Source of the DNA: Lineus longissimus
Lineage: Eukaryota > Nemertea > Pilidiophora > Heteronemertea > Lineidae
DNA length: 64,000 nt
NCBI RefSeq assembly: GCF_910592395.1
Contig: NC_088319.1
Location: 5,888,001 to 5,952,000 of the forward strand
Direction: 5' to 3'
Part shown: piece by piece, positions 25,001 through 37,000 of the stretch
Position numbering within the stretch: position 1 is the stretch's first letter
Layout of the letters: every line of letters begins with the position of its first letter
The notes under the pieces: generated by a model
Seen by the model: the letters and a program-made list of their open reading frames with translations, nothing else
Databases searched by the model: none
What the model was told of the DNA's origin: nothing
Position numbers and translations under genes: made by a program

Positions 25001-28000
25001 GGTTGTTGTGTGTTCTGCCTCCCAGTCAATGACCAAAGCCAAGTCTTCATCTATCTTGCCGTCGCCGTCGTCATCAATGTTGTTGTGTAACTCTTCATCC
25101 ACTCGTTCATCGCAGTCATTATCGAGACCATCGCCTGGTTGTGTTGAAGTCTCACTACAAAATAACCCCAACGGCGCCATTCTCATCCCAGCTGGATAGC
25201 CATACGACTCGAACAACGAATGCCCGTACATGATGGCACCGAATCCAACATTCGGGGATCTATGCCATATCATATGCGTTCCCTCGTTAATCGGAAGTTG
25301 CACACCAACATACGTGGTTCCCGCAATCGATGTCCAGTTCAGTTCCGGTAATGCGTAAAAGTCCATCATCAAATCACTTTTCACTTTGTCCTCGACGATA
25401 ATGTTGACGAAGTTATTAAAGCGAGGCACCGTCCCGCCAGGTTTGACGGTGGTGAAAGTGTAGACATTTTCATACTGCGACGACGAGGGAATGGTAACCA
25501 TGAATGGGTCCGTTTCGTCTCTGCCGGATTCTTGAGACTTGGCGAACTGCATTACCAGGACTGGTTTATCCGTTGATATGTATAGAAAGTGATGTGAGGT
25601 CACCCGGAGTTCTACGAAAGTTCCTTCATCGATGAAAAATGTGTCGTCTGTTGTTTCGTCGTATTTGACGAGAACTTCAGTTTGGTTGCGGCTACCTGCA
25701 ACCAGAGAAAGAACAGAAAGATTCAGGAAACGCTTCCACATAGCCGGAACGAGAACATCACGTCATGTTATGAGAAGCTAAACAGTAAGCGTATGTAACA
25801 TTGTTGGAAGGATACCTGTACAGTTGACTCAAATCAGTCCCCTGAACAACGAAAATGATTCAAGATCGAAAAAGAATAATCTAATCTACCAAGTGTAATC
25901 AGATCGTTGTAATCTCAAAAGATACTTTTCCATCTTTCGCTCCTACTAACTTCGACTTCTTTTTTATGACAATTTTCTCACGTAAAATGCCATAAACTAC
26001 AACAATAAACCTCATAAAAAATTCATCAAATCTAACCTCGAAATCTAATTAACTTCTCCGAGGCAATCGATGAATCATGTCATGACCACTAATTATGCAT
26101 TATTGACTTAGTTAAAGATGCAACTGACGTAGTCAACGAATACGAAATCATCACTGGGTGCCAAAGTGATGTTTTATTTACGATCATCAAAGCGTCATCT
26201 GTAAATACACATGTAAATAACATTCTTCAAGACTTTGTAATATCGGCATGTGCCATGATGCTGGGTCAGTCTCGAAGGGCATTACAAAGAAGTGTCGATA
26301 CTGCAGGTCTCCACAGATGTGTTCACTTAAATGTACCAGACCACCACAGATAAGAGTTCAGCACTCACCGGCGGCCCTGAACTCTACACGTGAAGACCAA
26401 AGTCGGGGCAAGACCGGGGTACCGTCGAACAAAACCACTCCTGGCTCTGTCGCTTTCTTTTTTTTCAATTCAATTCAAATAAGACTTATATAGCGCAATT
26501 ATCCAATAACGTATGATTGCTCGGCTGCGCTTTGAAAACAAAGTCACCATAATCTCGACTTCAGCACCTTTTTCTTGCATAAACCTTCCAATTTCACCCC
26601 ACCATACAGTCTGACAATTCTTACCAATAATGCGAATAACATCTCCAATTCTTCTCATGGCAATTGGCACAGTCATGAAGCTTCTTCCCCAGCTAGTCAC
26701 CGGCCCTAACTGCTCTACCAAATGGTCCCTAGTTGAACTGTCCGAATCCCCAATGGCAGTCTTCTCCGACCCAGAGAATACAACCACCGGAAAATCTGTT
26801 TCAACTTTACCTCCAGTCAAATCGTGACTTTCAGATTGAACCTGGAATGTCTCATAGGGCTGTAACGTCACATCAAAGCTATCCTCACCATAATAAGTGA
26901 TACCATCGAAGTCGAAATACCTCAAACTGGCATTTGATTTAGGTAAAGTGATGTGGACCACAGTGTCTTTCTTTATTGCTACAACGACGAATTCGGACTT
27001 TGATGGCCTTTCGTTTTGCCAATAGGATGCTATGAAGTACTCCTGACCCAAAACGTCCGTTGGGATACCCATGAAGGAATCGGAGCTAGACGATTGTTTG
27101 TTGTTGCCGTAGACAATGATCTCCTCCTCAGCGGTCACACGTATGCCTGAAATATGGAGACGGAAAATTGAAATAGCATTGCTGACACTTCTTGATGTTC
27201 TGATTCGGTGATGTAAATTATCTGGGTGGCAAATTGGCAGTCGCGATTGAAAGTTGTAAAAAGCTTTGAACCTTGTCTTTCTCTATTTCTAGTGGTAAAA
27301 AGCATGGAATATTATCTTTCTCTATTGCAAGTTGTAAGAAAAGCTTTGAACCTTGTCTTTCTCTATTTCTAGTGGTAAAAAGCATGGAATATTATCTTTC
27401 TCTATTGCAAGTTGTAAGAAAAGCTTGGAACCTTGTCTTTCTCTATTGCAGGTGGCAAAAAGCTTTGAACCTTGTCTCTCTACATTGCAAATGGTCAAAA
27501 TCTTGGAACCTTGTATTTTTTATGGCAAGTGGTAAAAAGAAGCTTGGAACCTTGTCCTTCTCTACTGCAAGTGGTAAAAAGAAGCTCGGAACCTAGTCCT
27601 TCTCCACTGCAAGTGGTAAAAATATGAATGGAGGCCTGCTTTTCTCCATTGCAGGACAACGTTATAAGCGTACTCTTTGGCTTTTGGGGCAGTTGCGAAC
27701 CCTTTCTTAGACCACATCCTGAATTGAATGTCTCCAATACCCCAACAATATGTTAGCCTACTAAGATCAATAAACCTGTATCAGACATGGCAGGTTGCGT
27801 GTGACTTATATGAATTCAACGATGTCATTAATAATTCACAAATCATCTAACTTATGTGTGATACTGATTATACGGCCCAACATCACCTTAATTAGACGGA
27901 CCGAAACATCCATCAACATCCGCAGAATGGCCTTTGACGATGTGTGTTGCCTTCGTTGCTCCGATGGGTGTGCAAAAGATACGGGTACCGAAAACATGTC

Positions 28001-31000
28001 GGTGTACGCAGTCGATCGCCTTAGATTCGGACACCTGCTATTTTAGACTCATTATCACACTTACCCTTTTTCTCAATCTGCATACCAGACGTTCTGACCT
28101 CCCCTGGCAACGTGACCTGAACCACTTTCCCCCTCGTGACCAAGAGAAACTGGTCTGCCATTATGTCCTTCATGAGCGGCAAGGTCACGTTGACTTTGAC
28201 GACACGTGCTGATTCAGTGGTTATGAAGAGCTCGGGGAGATGGTAAACATGATTCGGGCCATGGCGGTCATTCTGCATGAAGGTCAAGACAAACTCTTTG
28301 CCTTGATAATCAGGTGCGGCCCCTAGAAAATGGTGAAAAAGGTTGACTAAAGAATCCTCACAGCTCGCTCACAAGGGTTGGTCTCCTATGCAGTCCACTT
28401 CGTCATTCTGATCAACATTCCGGACCAGGCGACAAGACAAGGCCGGTCCACTGCTTTCGGAGTGTTACAAAGGGTAACATCTCGAAAACAGCAAGTGGCA
28501 CCTGGAGGTCGTGGTTTTTCACTCTCAAGAGGATCTGTTTCGTCTTTTGATGAGCAGGATACTTACTTTGTACATCAGATAAGGCGTAAGACCGAGTCTT
28601 GTACAACACTGATGCCTCTGCTAGGGTATCATCCTTAGATTTCACGGTTTTTTCACTCCTTTGTCATCAAAAGGCGGAGTATAATGAAAACCACTGAATA
28701 TACCAGGATGCTATTGCTAGGGCACTGAAGCAAACCTATCCACTGGGTAGACTCCCAGGCTTACGGGCCGGATGGTGAAAGCGTGAAGAAACACCATCCT
28801 GAGGAAATCAGGACTTATTGTTCGCTTCTCCGGCCATGACCATATGCAGGTTAGACCCTGATACCTAGCCTTCAACCTCACTATAAAATGAAAAACCTAC
28901 CTGCTTTATAAGCAAATGCCAAGACTATCCATGCCAGAACGCACCACAGTGATGACCATAACATGGTCCTCACATCGTTTTCAATAGTCCTTGGTCATCA
29001 TTTTCAAAAGTTTTTACTCAAGTAAAAGTCCATTAAGGCCTACGTGTCATAGTCAAATCGTTATCAAAATTGTTTCTTTCAGTCTCTTAGTTGTCATATC
29101 ATCCCAACCAGTGGCATATCGTCTTAATTCTTCCTTATTCCATCGATGGCGTGTTGTCTACCTAAATCCCAATTGATAAGCCAAAAACAGTTTTTGACGA
29201 AGTTTAAATCCGTCCAATGTGACGGTGATTATTCTTTTCCAGTGATCGAAACTTGGCAAACTCAGACCACAATTTCTTCTCTCCCTGTCGATTTTACATC
29301 GAAGTGTAAAATGTGACTCTGTGTGTTCCTTTCCGAGGTTGATCTTCTGAATGAGATGCACAGTTTCGTGATCAATTGTTAATCATTACATCGTAGTTAA
29401 TTCAGTTAATGACCAGTGACTAGTCTTGCCTAGGGCTACAGCCGAGGATACTTTAACCATGGACAACTTGTTCCGTAACTCGTCCCGGCCCGAATTCGTC
29501 TCTGGGGGATAACGTGTCCCCGAGGACAACTCGTCCTCATTATCTATATATAGGGTATGTAGGGGACAGACGAATCATCCGGAACGAAATATCATCAAGT
29601 AAGACACGTTGTCCGGGAATTCTCCTCGAGCCAGATGGTGGTGAATACCTCGGGTGGATACTAATCATCACACTCTGAACCAACTGCGGACAACCAACTA
29701 GTCAAATTTGGCCAAAATTACTGTTTGAGCGGAGCGATGCTGGAATACTATAGATGGGGTGGCACTGCCGACCTCTCTGGACGCCTGTGAAGCCTGTGTT
29801 GACAGTATGTTTTCGTCACTGGTAGATGGTGTAGATGGTTTCCAGGGAGTCTGGAAGCGGCGGTACAAACTTCACGCTCACTGGAGTGCTGACCTCCCTT
29901 ATTTGAGGTGTGTTAAATGTTTTGGTGGCACATTTGGTGCGATAACAGCTGGACCAGGCAAGGGGCTGTTTTTGACTGTTATAAGTTGGCTAAAAATAAA
30001 TTTGCAGAACCTCACGTTTCTGCCTGCGGAAGGTGTTTTCATAGCCTATCAGAGCTCTGGATGGATTTTTCCGAGCCGGTAAAGTATGAAATGTGAAAAT
30101 GAGACACATTTTTCCTTAGGGTGGAGACAAGGTCCACCCTGTAGAAACATGGTGCACTTCGTTGGGGGAGTACACATCTAGATCAGACAGAGTACGCATA
30201 GTGAAGGGGCATGGCATATCCAGCAACGACTTGGTACACTCTCAAACATGGCGTGATATGAAGGGGAGGGCACATCCGGAAGAGATATGGTGCACTACTG
30301 TCTCATTGGCCGAAAGTCATTTCTGCAGGTAACAATATAGAGCGACGGTAAAATACACAGGCCCGTTGTGGTGGAAAACAGAAATGTCCTCGTTTTTCAC
30401 TTTCACTCCGATGTCTTTGAACAGGGTGAAAAGTTATGTACTACAGGGTGGCCCAGAATTATTTTCCCTCACACAATGGGTATACAATAGAATTCCATTG
30501 TGCAGGGGAAAACCTTTCTTGGACACCCTGTAGAGTTTCGTGAGTTTCCTCATCAGCCTCAGGTAGACCCGAGCTGGCAGGTGCTGCCATCTGAGCTAAG
30601 AGAGTGGAACTACACAACTTCTTAAAATTAAAAATCACCCCGTTTTACCGGGGGAAATTGGGGACGAATTAAACACCAATGAACCCCAAACATGGTGCTG
30701 ATGACCGTTAGATCACAGCTTTACATACCACGACCTTTATACGTCTATGCTGCCACCTCTTAGCGAGGAAAATTACTAGTAGTCCCGGCAAACGTGGAAG
30801 ATATTGACGCTGTTCACTTCTTCTCACATTTTGTACTACACGTTATAGTGAGGTTATTAAGTAGAGTTTATTCGACGCTAACATCACTGATAGCTAACAA
30901 AATTAATTCGAAACGTTTACAATGTTGATGGGGGGGGGGGGGGTCCCAAGTTAGACCAGAAGAAGCTATCATCGATGTGATTATGTACGTTTTTGGTCTG

Positions 31001-34000
31001 TTTCAGTACACTTAGGCAGTTGTAGAAATGTTGGTAAAATAAGGTGTAGGTTAGATTTTTCAGTGTTTCCCTGAGCTTAATCTTCAACAAGTCCATGTAG
31101 TTTTAATTTGTAGGCCCTACATGATGTATAAAAAGCCTCATTATATCATATACTGAATAACATTGTAGTAATACTTTGTGTTTTTTGCTAGTAAATAAAA
31201 GTTTCATTATCAGTGTTGTCCGCAGAATATGAACGTGTTTGTCTTTGTTTCTGTTTGTTTGCCATGTTTGTGCCGATGTCCTGATCTGCTGTGAACAAAG
31301 CCTTCAGTAATCCACCTATATAAAAATGGGGTTTTGAACAGCCCAGTGAACCAAGGGCGGGAATAAGCATCTATTGATAAATCTTAGCAGTTTCGAGTTC
31401 CCCTCAGGTACGTGTAGTTGATTACTTGAGCTGGTCAAAGGCTGCAGGCATTAAACTCATCTTGTCATCCTGAAATTCTGTTTTTTCCCACTCCCACGTC
31501 TTTTTTGAAGGTGTAGAAGCAGAACATGTCCCCCTCGAAAAAGTGTCGCGCACTTGATACTACCAATGATAATAAATAAAATAATATATTATTTTCCCGG
31601 AAATTATATCCTAGGACATGGGGATTACAAATTTTTATTCTACACTGGTTTAGAAGTAGAAAGTGTCCTTTGGTAAAGTGTCCAGCCATATAGTATTCAC
31701 AGATACAGTCTGACAGGTACATGGTTCTATACACCTTTCCAGAAATGGGGCGCTGAGTGTCCGAAATAGTGATGTCATAAGGGGAAACTAGGCCTTATGG
31801 TGGAGGGACAAAGGAGATAGTCATGGTTGACCAACACACTTGAATGCCTTTAAAGGCCATAACTCCAGGTATTTGCCATTTTCTGCTGTAAGACGATTTC
31901 AAAAGTGTATCTGACACTTTATACAATACAGAAAACCCAATGCAATTAGCTCCATCCATTTTTATGATATAGCCATTTATGTGTTTGACAACTTGATTAC
32001 CTAATCAGGCTAGCAACTGGCTTGTTAGAGCCAGGCGGCGGGTTCAGCAAAAGTTGTGATGTAGATCAGGCTATTGCCCTACTTGGGAGGACAAATATCA
32101 ATGAATGCTCTTAAAATTGTTATATGAAGTCTGTTAGTCTGTATTTCTAATTCTAACCTTCGATATACCCTATAATAAGGTAAGGTAATACAGACAAATT
32201 TATACCATTATAGTAAGAAATCAAACATCAGTCTGATATATGTCAGTAAACTTGCCGCCTGACTTCACTTAGAAACCTAACCAAGGCTGTTACATAACAT
32301 GTAAACAAAACAGTTAATCTTGCTTTATCTCTGGACTGGGTGCTTCAATTTTGATCAAACTTGATTTAATGCGGAGCTTTAAGTCTACTCTTTGAGGATC
32401 TGTACATGTCATGCAATCATAAAAGCAGGAGTCGTGGCCTTTAATCTTCAACAAGTCCATGTAGTTTTAATTTGTAGGCCCTACATGATGTATAAAAAGC
32501 CTCATTATATCGTATACTGAATAACATTGTAGTAATACTTTGTGTTTTTTTCTAGTAAATAAAAGTTTCATTTTCAGTGTTGTCCGCAGAATATGAGCGT
32601 TTTTGTCTTTGTTTCTGTTTGTTTGCCATGTTTGTGCCGATGTCCTGATCTGCTGTGAACAAAGCCTTCAGTAATCCACCTATATAAAAATGGGGTTTTG
32701 AACAGCCCAGTGAACCAAGGGCGGGAATAAGCATCTATTGATAAATCTTAGCAGTTTCGAGTTCCCCTCAGGTAGTTGATTACTTGAGCTGGTCAAAGGC
32801 TGCAGGCATTAAACTCATCTTGTCATCCTGAAATTCTGTTTTTTCCCACTCCCACGTCTTTTTTGAAGGTGTAGAAGCAGAACATGTCCCCCTCGAAAAA
32901 GTGTCGCGCACTTGATACTACTAATGATAATAAATAAAATAATATATTATTTTCCCGGAAATTATATCCTAGGACATGGGGATTACAAATTTCTATTCTA
33001 CACTGGTTTAGAAGTAGAAAGTGTCCTTTGGTAAAGTGTCCAGCCATATAGTATTCACAGATACAGTCTGACAGGTACATGGTTCTATACACTTTTCCAG
33101 AAATGGGGCGCTGAGTGTCCGAAATAGTGATGTCATAAGGGGAAACTAGGCGTTATGGTGGAGGGACAAAGGAGATAGTCATGGTTGACCAACAAACTTG
33201 AATGCCTTTAATGACGGACAAGGGGGAAAAGGTTAGTTCCAATGCAAGCCACCAATTTCGGGAAGCATGTATAGGCCTAAAGGATTATACACCTTTCCAG
33301 AAATGGGGCGCTGAGTGTCCGAAACAGTGATGTCATAAGGGGAAACTAGGCCTTATGGTGGTGGGACAAAGGAGATAGTCATGGTTGACCAACAAACTTG
33401 AATGCCTTTAATGACGGACAAGGGGGAAAAAGTTATTCCCAATGCAAGCCACCAATTTCGGGAAGCATGTATAGAAGCCTTTGTTCCCCAGACAATCTAT
33501 CCTAGGACATATCAAACTTCCAGATCCAACTTGTGAATAAGAAATTAGCAGTATTCATATTCATTTTCGCTCTTTCACTTATGTCATAATGTCTTTTTCC
33601 CTGGTTTTCTGACATCTTTTGATACACGATGGTTTAGCGTATTGTCCCTTATTGGCGGCTTCATATTTGTATTATTGGGTCCTTGCTAGTTAATTAATAT
33701 GGTTTCTTTATGACATGGGCAACCTTGGCCAAAGCAGCGGAATGATGGCATATTGGCAAATAAATTCGTAAATAGGTTCATCATCTCCTTGCTAATGTGT
33801 TACTGATGAGAATATCTATTAATCATTTGTGTAGTTAACTGGGTGTTGATTGGGTAAGTTTGCAGATGATCCGTATCTGAAAAAAGCTTGGTCTCAAAAT
33901 AATGCTTGGTCAGCATATTGGCACCCTTGCACCATTGTTTTTAATATACTCCGCCTCTAGAAATACGACATAGGAGTAAAGAAAACCTGATGTCAGGATG

Positions 34001-37000
34001 CATCTGATGGGGAATCTCAGTGTCTAATACTTGTCTAGTGATTGACTGGACCTGATCATCTTGACCAACAAGTGATTGCTCCGTTACCTACGAAAATCCA
34101 GGTATATGAACATGCCCCCCCTTCACCGCCCCCAAAAACCTGTGTCTGAATTGAGATGCCCGGATAACAAGACAGTTTAAGTTACTTGCCCCTATTGCAG
34201 TAATAAAGAGATAATAAATCCGACACCCCCCTTAAGCAAGAGTGGGCTAGGTACATTTTAATGTTCTAGCTGGGAGCGGATCTGGCAGAGCCTCACTGTT
34301 CTAAATCAAATTACCCGTACTGGGTATATGCATGAATTTTTTTAAACAATGACTTGGTGTGCACGTTGAGAGTGTGATTTGTCAGAACTTTCATATTCTA
34401 CAATATGTGAATGTACCCAGCACACTATTACTCCAAGGAGCTTACGTTCAAATGTAACATTAAGTTTTGGTGTCATACCGCGTTAGGCCAAATTTTTGTG
34501 CCACTTCATACCCAGTGCAACATGGTGTAGTTTCGATCAGTTGTTGGACGACTATATTGATAACACTTGTTGAACTGTTGAAAAGTCAAAAGGAATAAGG
34601 AACATTGATTTTCAATTGGTCGATAACGACCTGTCCATTCTGTTTGATATTCAGAGATGTGCTCGTGGCGTCCGACAAGCACGCCCTGCTGGCCGGGAGA
34701 ATGTGGTCCTGAAGGCGACAAAACCAGCTGTACTTGTCAATCTTGGTTCAAGGGGAAGGATTGCCTAACAAGTAAGTTATTATTCAACTACAGCACAACT
34801 AATAAATCTTGTGGTTTCGTTGGAGATCGCTTTAATTGGTCTCTGTTAGACTCGGACGTACATTTTTGTTCGTTGGGGGAGCATTGGACACTTTCGAGTT
34901 AGACAGCAATTTGTGTTACGGTGAATATTATCATGTGTTAAGCAAACGTTGATTCCCGGTTACATGTAGAAGCGTCTAGATAAATGAATAGGGATGAACA
35001 GTTGTTGGTAAAATGTTACAGCTTGACGGAATACTTCCCTCGATACTTAATCGGTGGCTTGATCACAAAAAAGTGCCAATGGTCAGGAAGGAAACAACCA
35101 ATAAGCGTTATTTCGTCACTACTACAGTCAGTGAAATTATTGGAATGAACTATGATCTTGTAATATGGGAAAAGACACCTATCCTGCCCCACATTGGGAC
35201 AAAACTTGTTCAACCAAGACTACGAAAGCCTGGAAGGCTCTTGCAGGGTTCGAGTTACGAATTGCGAGATCCACTGCATGTGATTCCGGCAACGCACGCA
35301 GGCCTTGTTAGTTTACGCCGAAACGTAAACTTATAGCACCCATGCGAGTTACTTGTTGGTATTCGACGTGTTGCGAGATGTTACAAGCGGGCATGTACAA
35401 TCAAAGATTTCTGAGAAAAGGCAGCCTTTTTGACAATAATGTTTTTTTCTGTGTTCAATATGACCCTTGTTTCAAAACGCAAACCAATTCATTCTTGGAA
35501 AAATATGTTCATGATGTATTGAACTGAAAATTCATCAAATTGTAGAGGGCCAACCATATTGCAAGACGGTTTTTACAATACTGTTCTGGGTAACTTCATT
35601 TTTTTGGACGCTGTGATTATCATCGGATTTCTTTCAGTTACCCAACCTCCGGAGATAAAGGACGCGCATATCAAACTCGCTATAGGTACAGGTGCAAGTG
35701 CGCGTCCTCAGGTTCAGAACAATCCGAACGAACTCGACAAACCCAACAAAACGTTCTGGACTAGTAGTAAAGATATTACGCACATCAACATCAGATCTAC
35801 TGCTGAATGGAAGCCAGGTTTGTTATCGATGCCGAAGTATGTCAGCAAGACGAAAACGCATGTCGGTATACAGAAAGCAACCGTGAAACTGATTTCTCGA
35901 AGAGGTAAGGACTTGTTGCATGTTTTAGGTTCAATATTAAAATGTGACAAAGAAAACCACTGTCCATGTAAACTACTCAAAAAAAGTTGAGTTTGCAATT
36001 TTGTATTTATTCTGCAAAAGGTGCAGATTCGGAATCTATGAATTTGAAAATTGTCTGTACTGATTGTCGTCATAATTCATTGTCACTTGTCACCTTTCTT
36101 CACCCAATATTTAGAAGAAGTGTCCAGATATCATCCCTAATGCGCGACCATCAATTAGAAATTATGGAAATTGCATCAATGATAGGGCAGTTTACACGGG
36201 ACCAAACCGATTTTGATCGATCCAGATCGATCCAGATTAGTCTGCCGTGTAAACGAGCACGAATGTGGTCTGGTCTAGTTCGATGTACATACTGACGTCA
36301 ATACGAGACAAACATCATTCATGACGTCGTGAGTGACGTTATCTGGTCTGGTCAAGCCATGTCGGGTTTAGTTTAACCCCCTGTAAACGGCCCTTTTGAT
36401 TCTGCCGTTAATTTTCCTTCAGCAAATGGCAACGAGCGAATAGAGCACTTCCCTTTCTGCGGTGGGACCTCGCTCGCCGATGCTCCAGAGAGAACGAAAC
36501 CTGTCCTTTGTGAAGTCAAGGAGTCTCACCTTAACAGCGCAACCCTAAATCATATCATAGAACATAGGGCAAGGTAAGAACATTTCTGTGAAGTGAAATA
36601 TCTTGGAGAGTTTCGTATCACAATCGCGCGAGTATATATTCTACACCATGAATACGAAAGCCCCAAATCTTAGTTCGAGATTCGAATTTCGAAATTCAAA
36701 ACTTGACATCAAATTCAAAATTCGAATTCGAGATTCAAAACTCGACTTCGAAATTCAAGACTCAAAACTGGCCAATGACAAGCTGTCTCACAACACAATA
36801 ATTGGCTGGCTGATCATGTCACTTCAGCATTACACACACCGTGCAACGCTGCCTTGGTAACTCATCATTTTGTGAGGTCTCCCGGCACGGAACCTTCTTT
36901 TCCTATATAGCCCCAACAAGTCAGTACGCCAGTCTCCTCTGGGCCAAGGGCAATCAAATGATTCAGCCTGATTTACAGTATAGGAGATCTATAAGCAGCA

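Noticed and set aside
24471-25199. 242-codon plus-strand open frame opposite the IgGFc gene
   Set aside because: It mirrors the Ser/Thr/Asp-rich stalk and Asp-rich motif of exon 4 and has no domain of its own.
27273-27596. Plus-strand frames over the minisatellite
   Set aside because: Open only because the repeat unit lacks stops; peptide is the repeat itself.
29759-30082. 107-codon plus-strand frame as a missing exon between exons 4 and 5
   Set aside because: I found no acceptor/donor pair giving phase 1 to 1 and no cysteine-module pattern.
31465-33092. Repeated 60- and 89-codon frames at 31188-31734 and 32552-33092
   Set aside because: They are present in both R copies because the DNA is duplicated; no domain, and similarity is not protein-specific.
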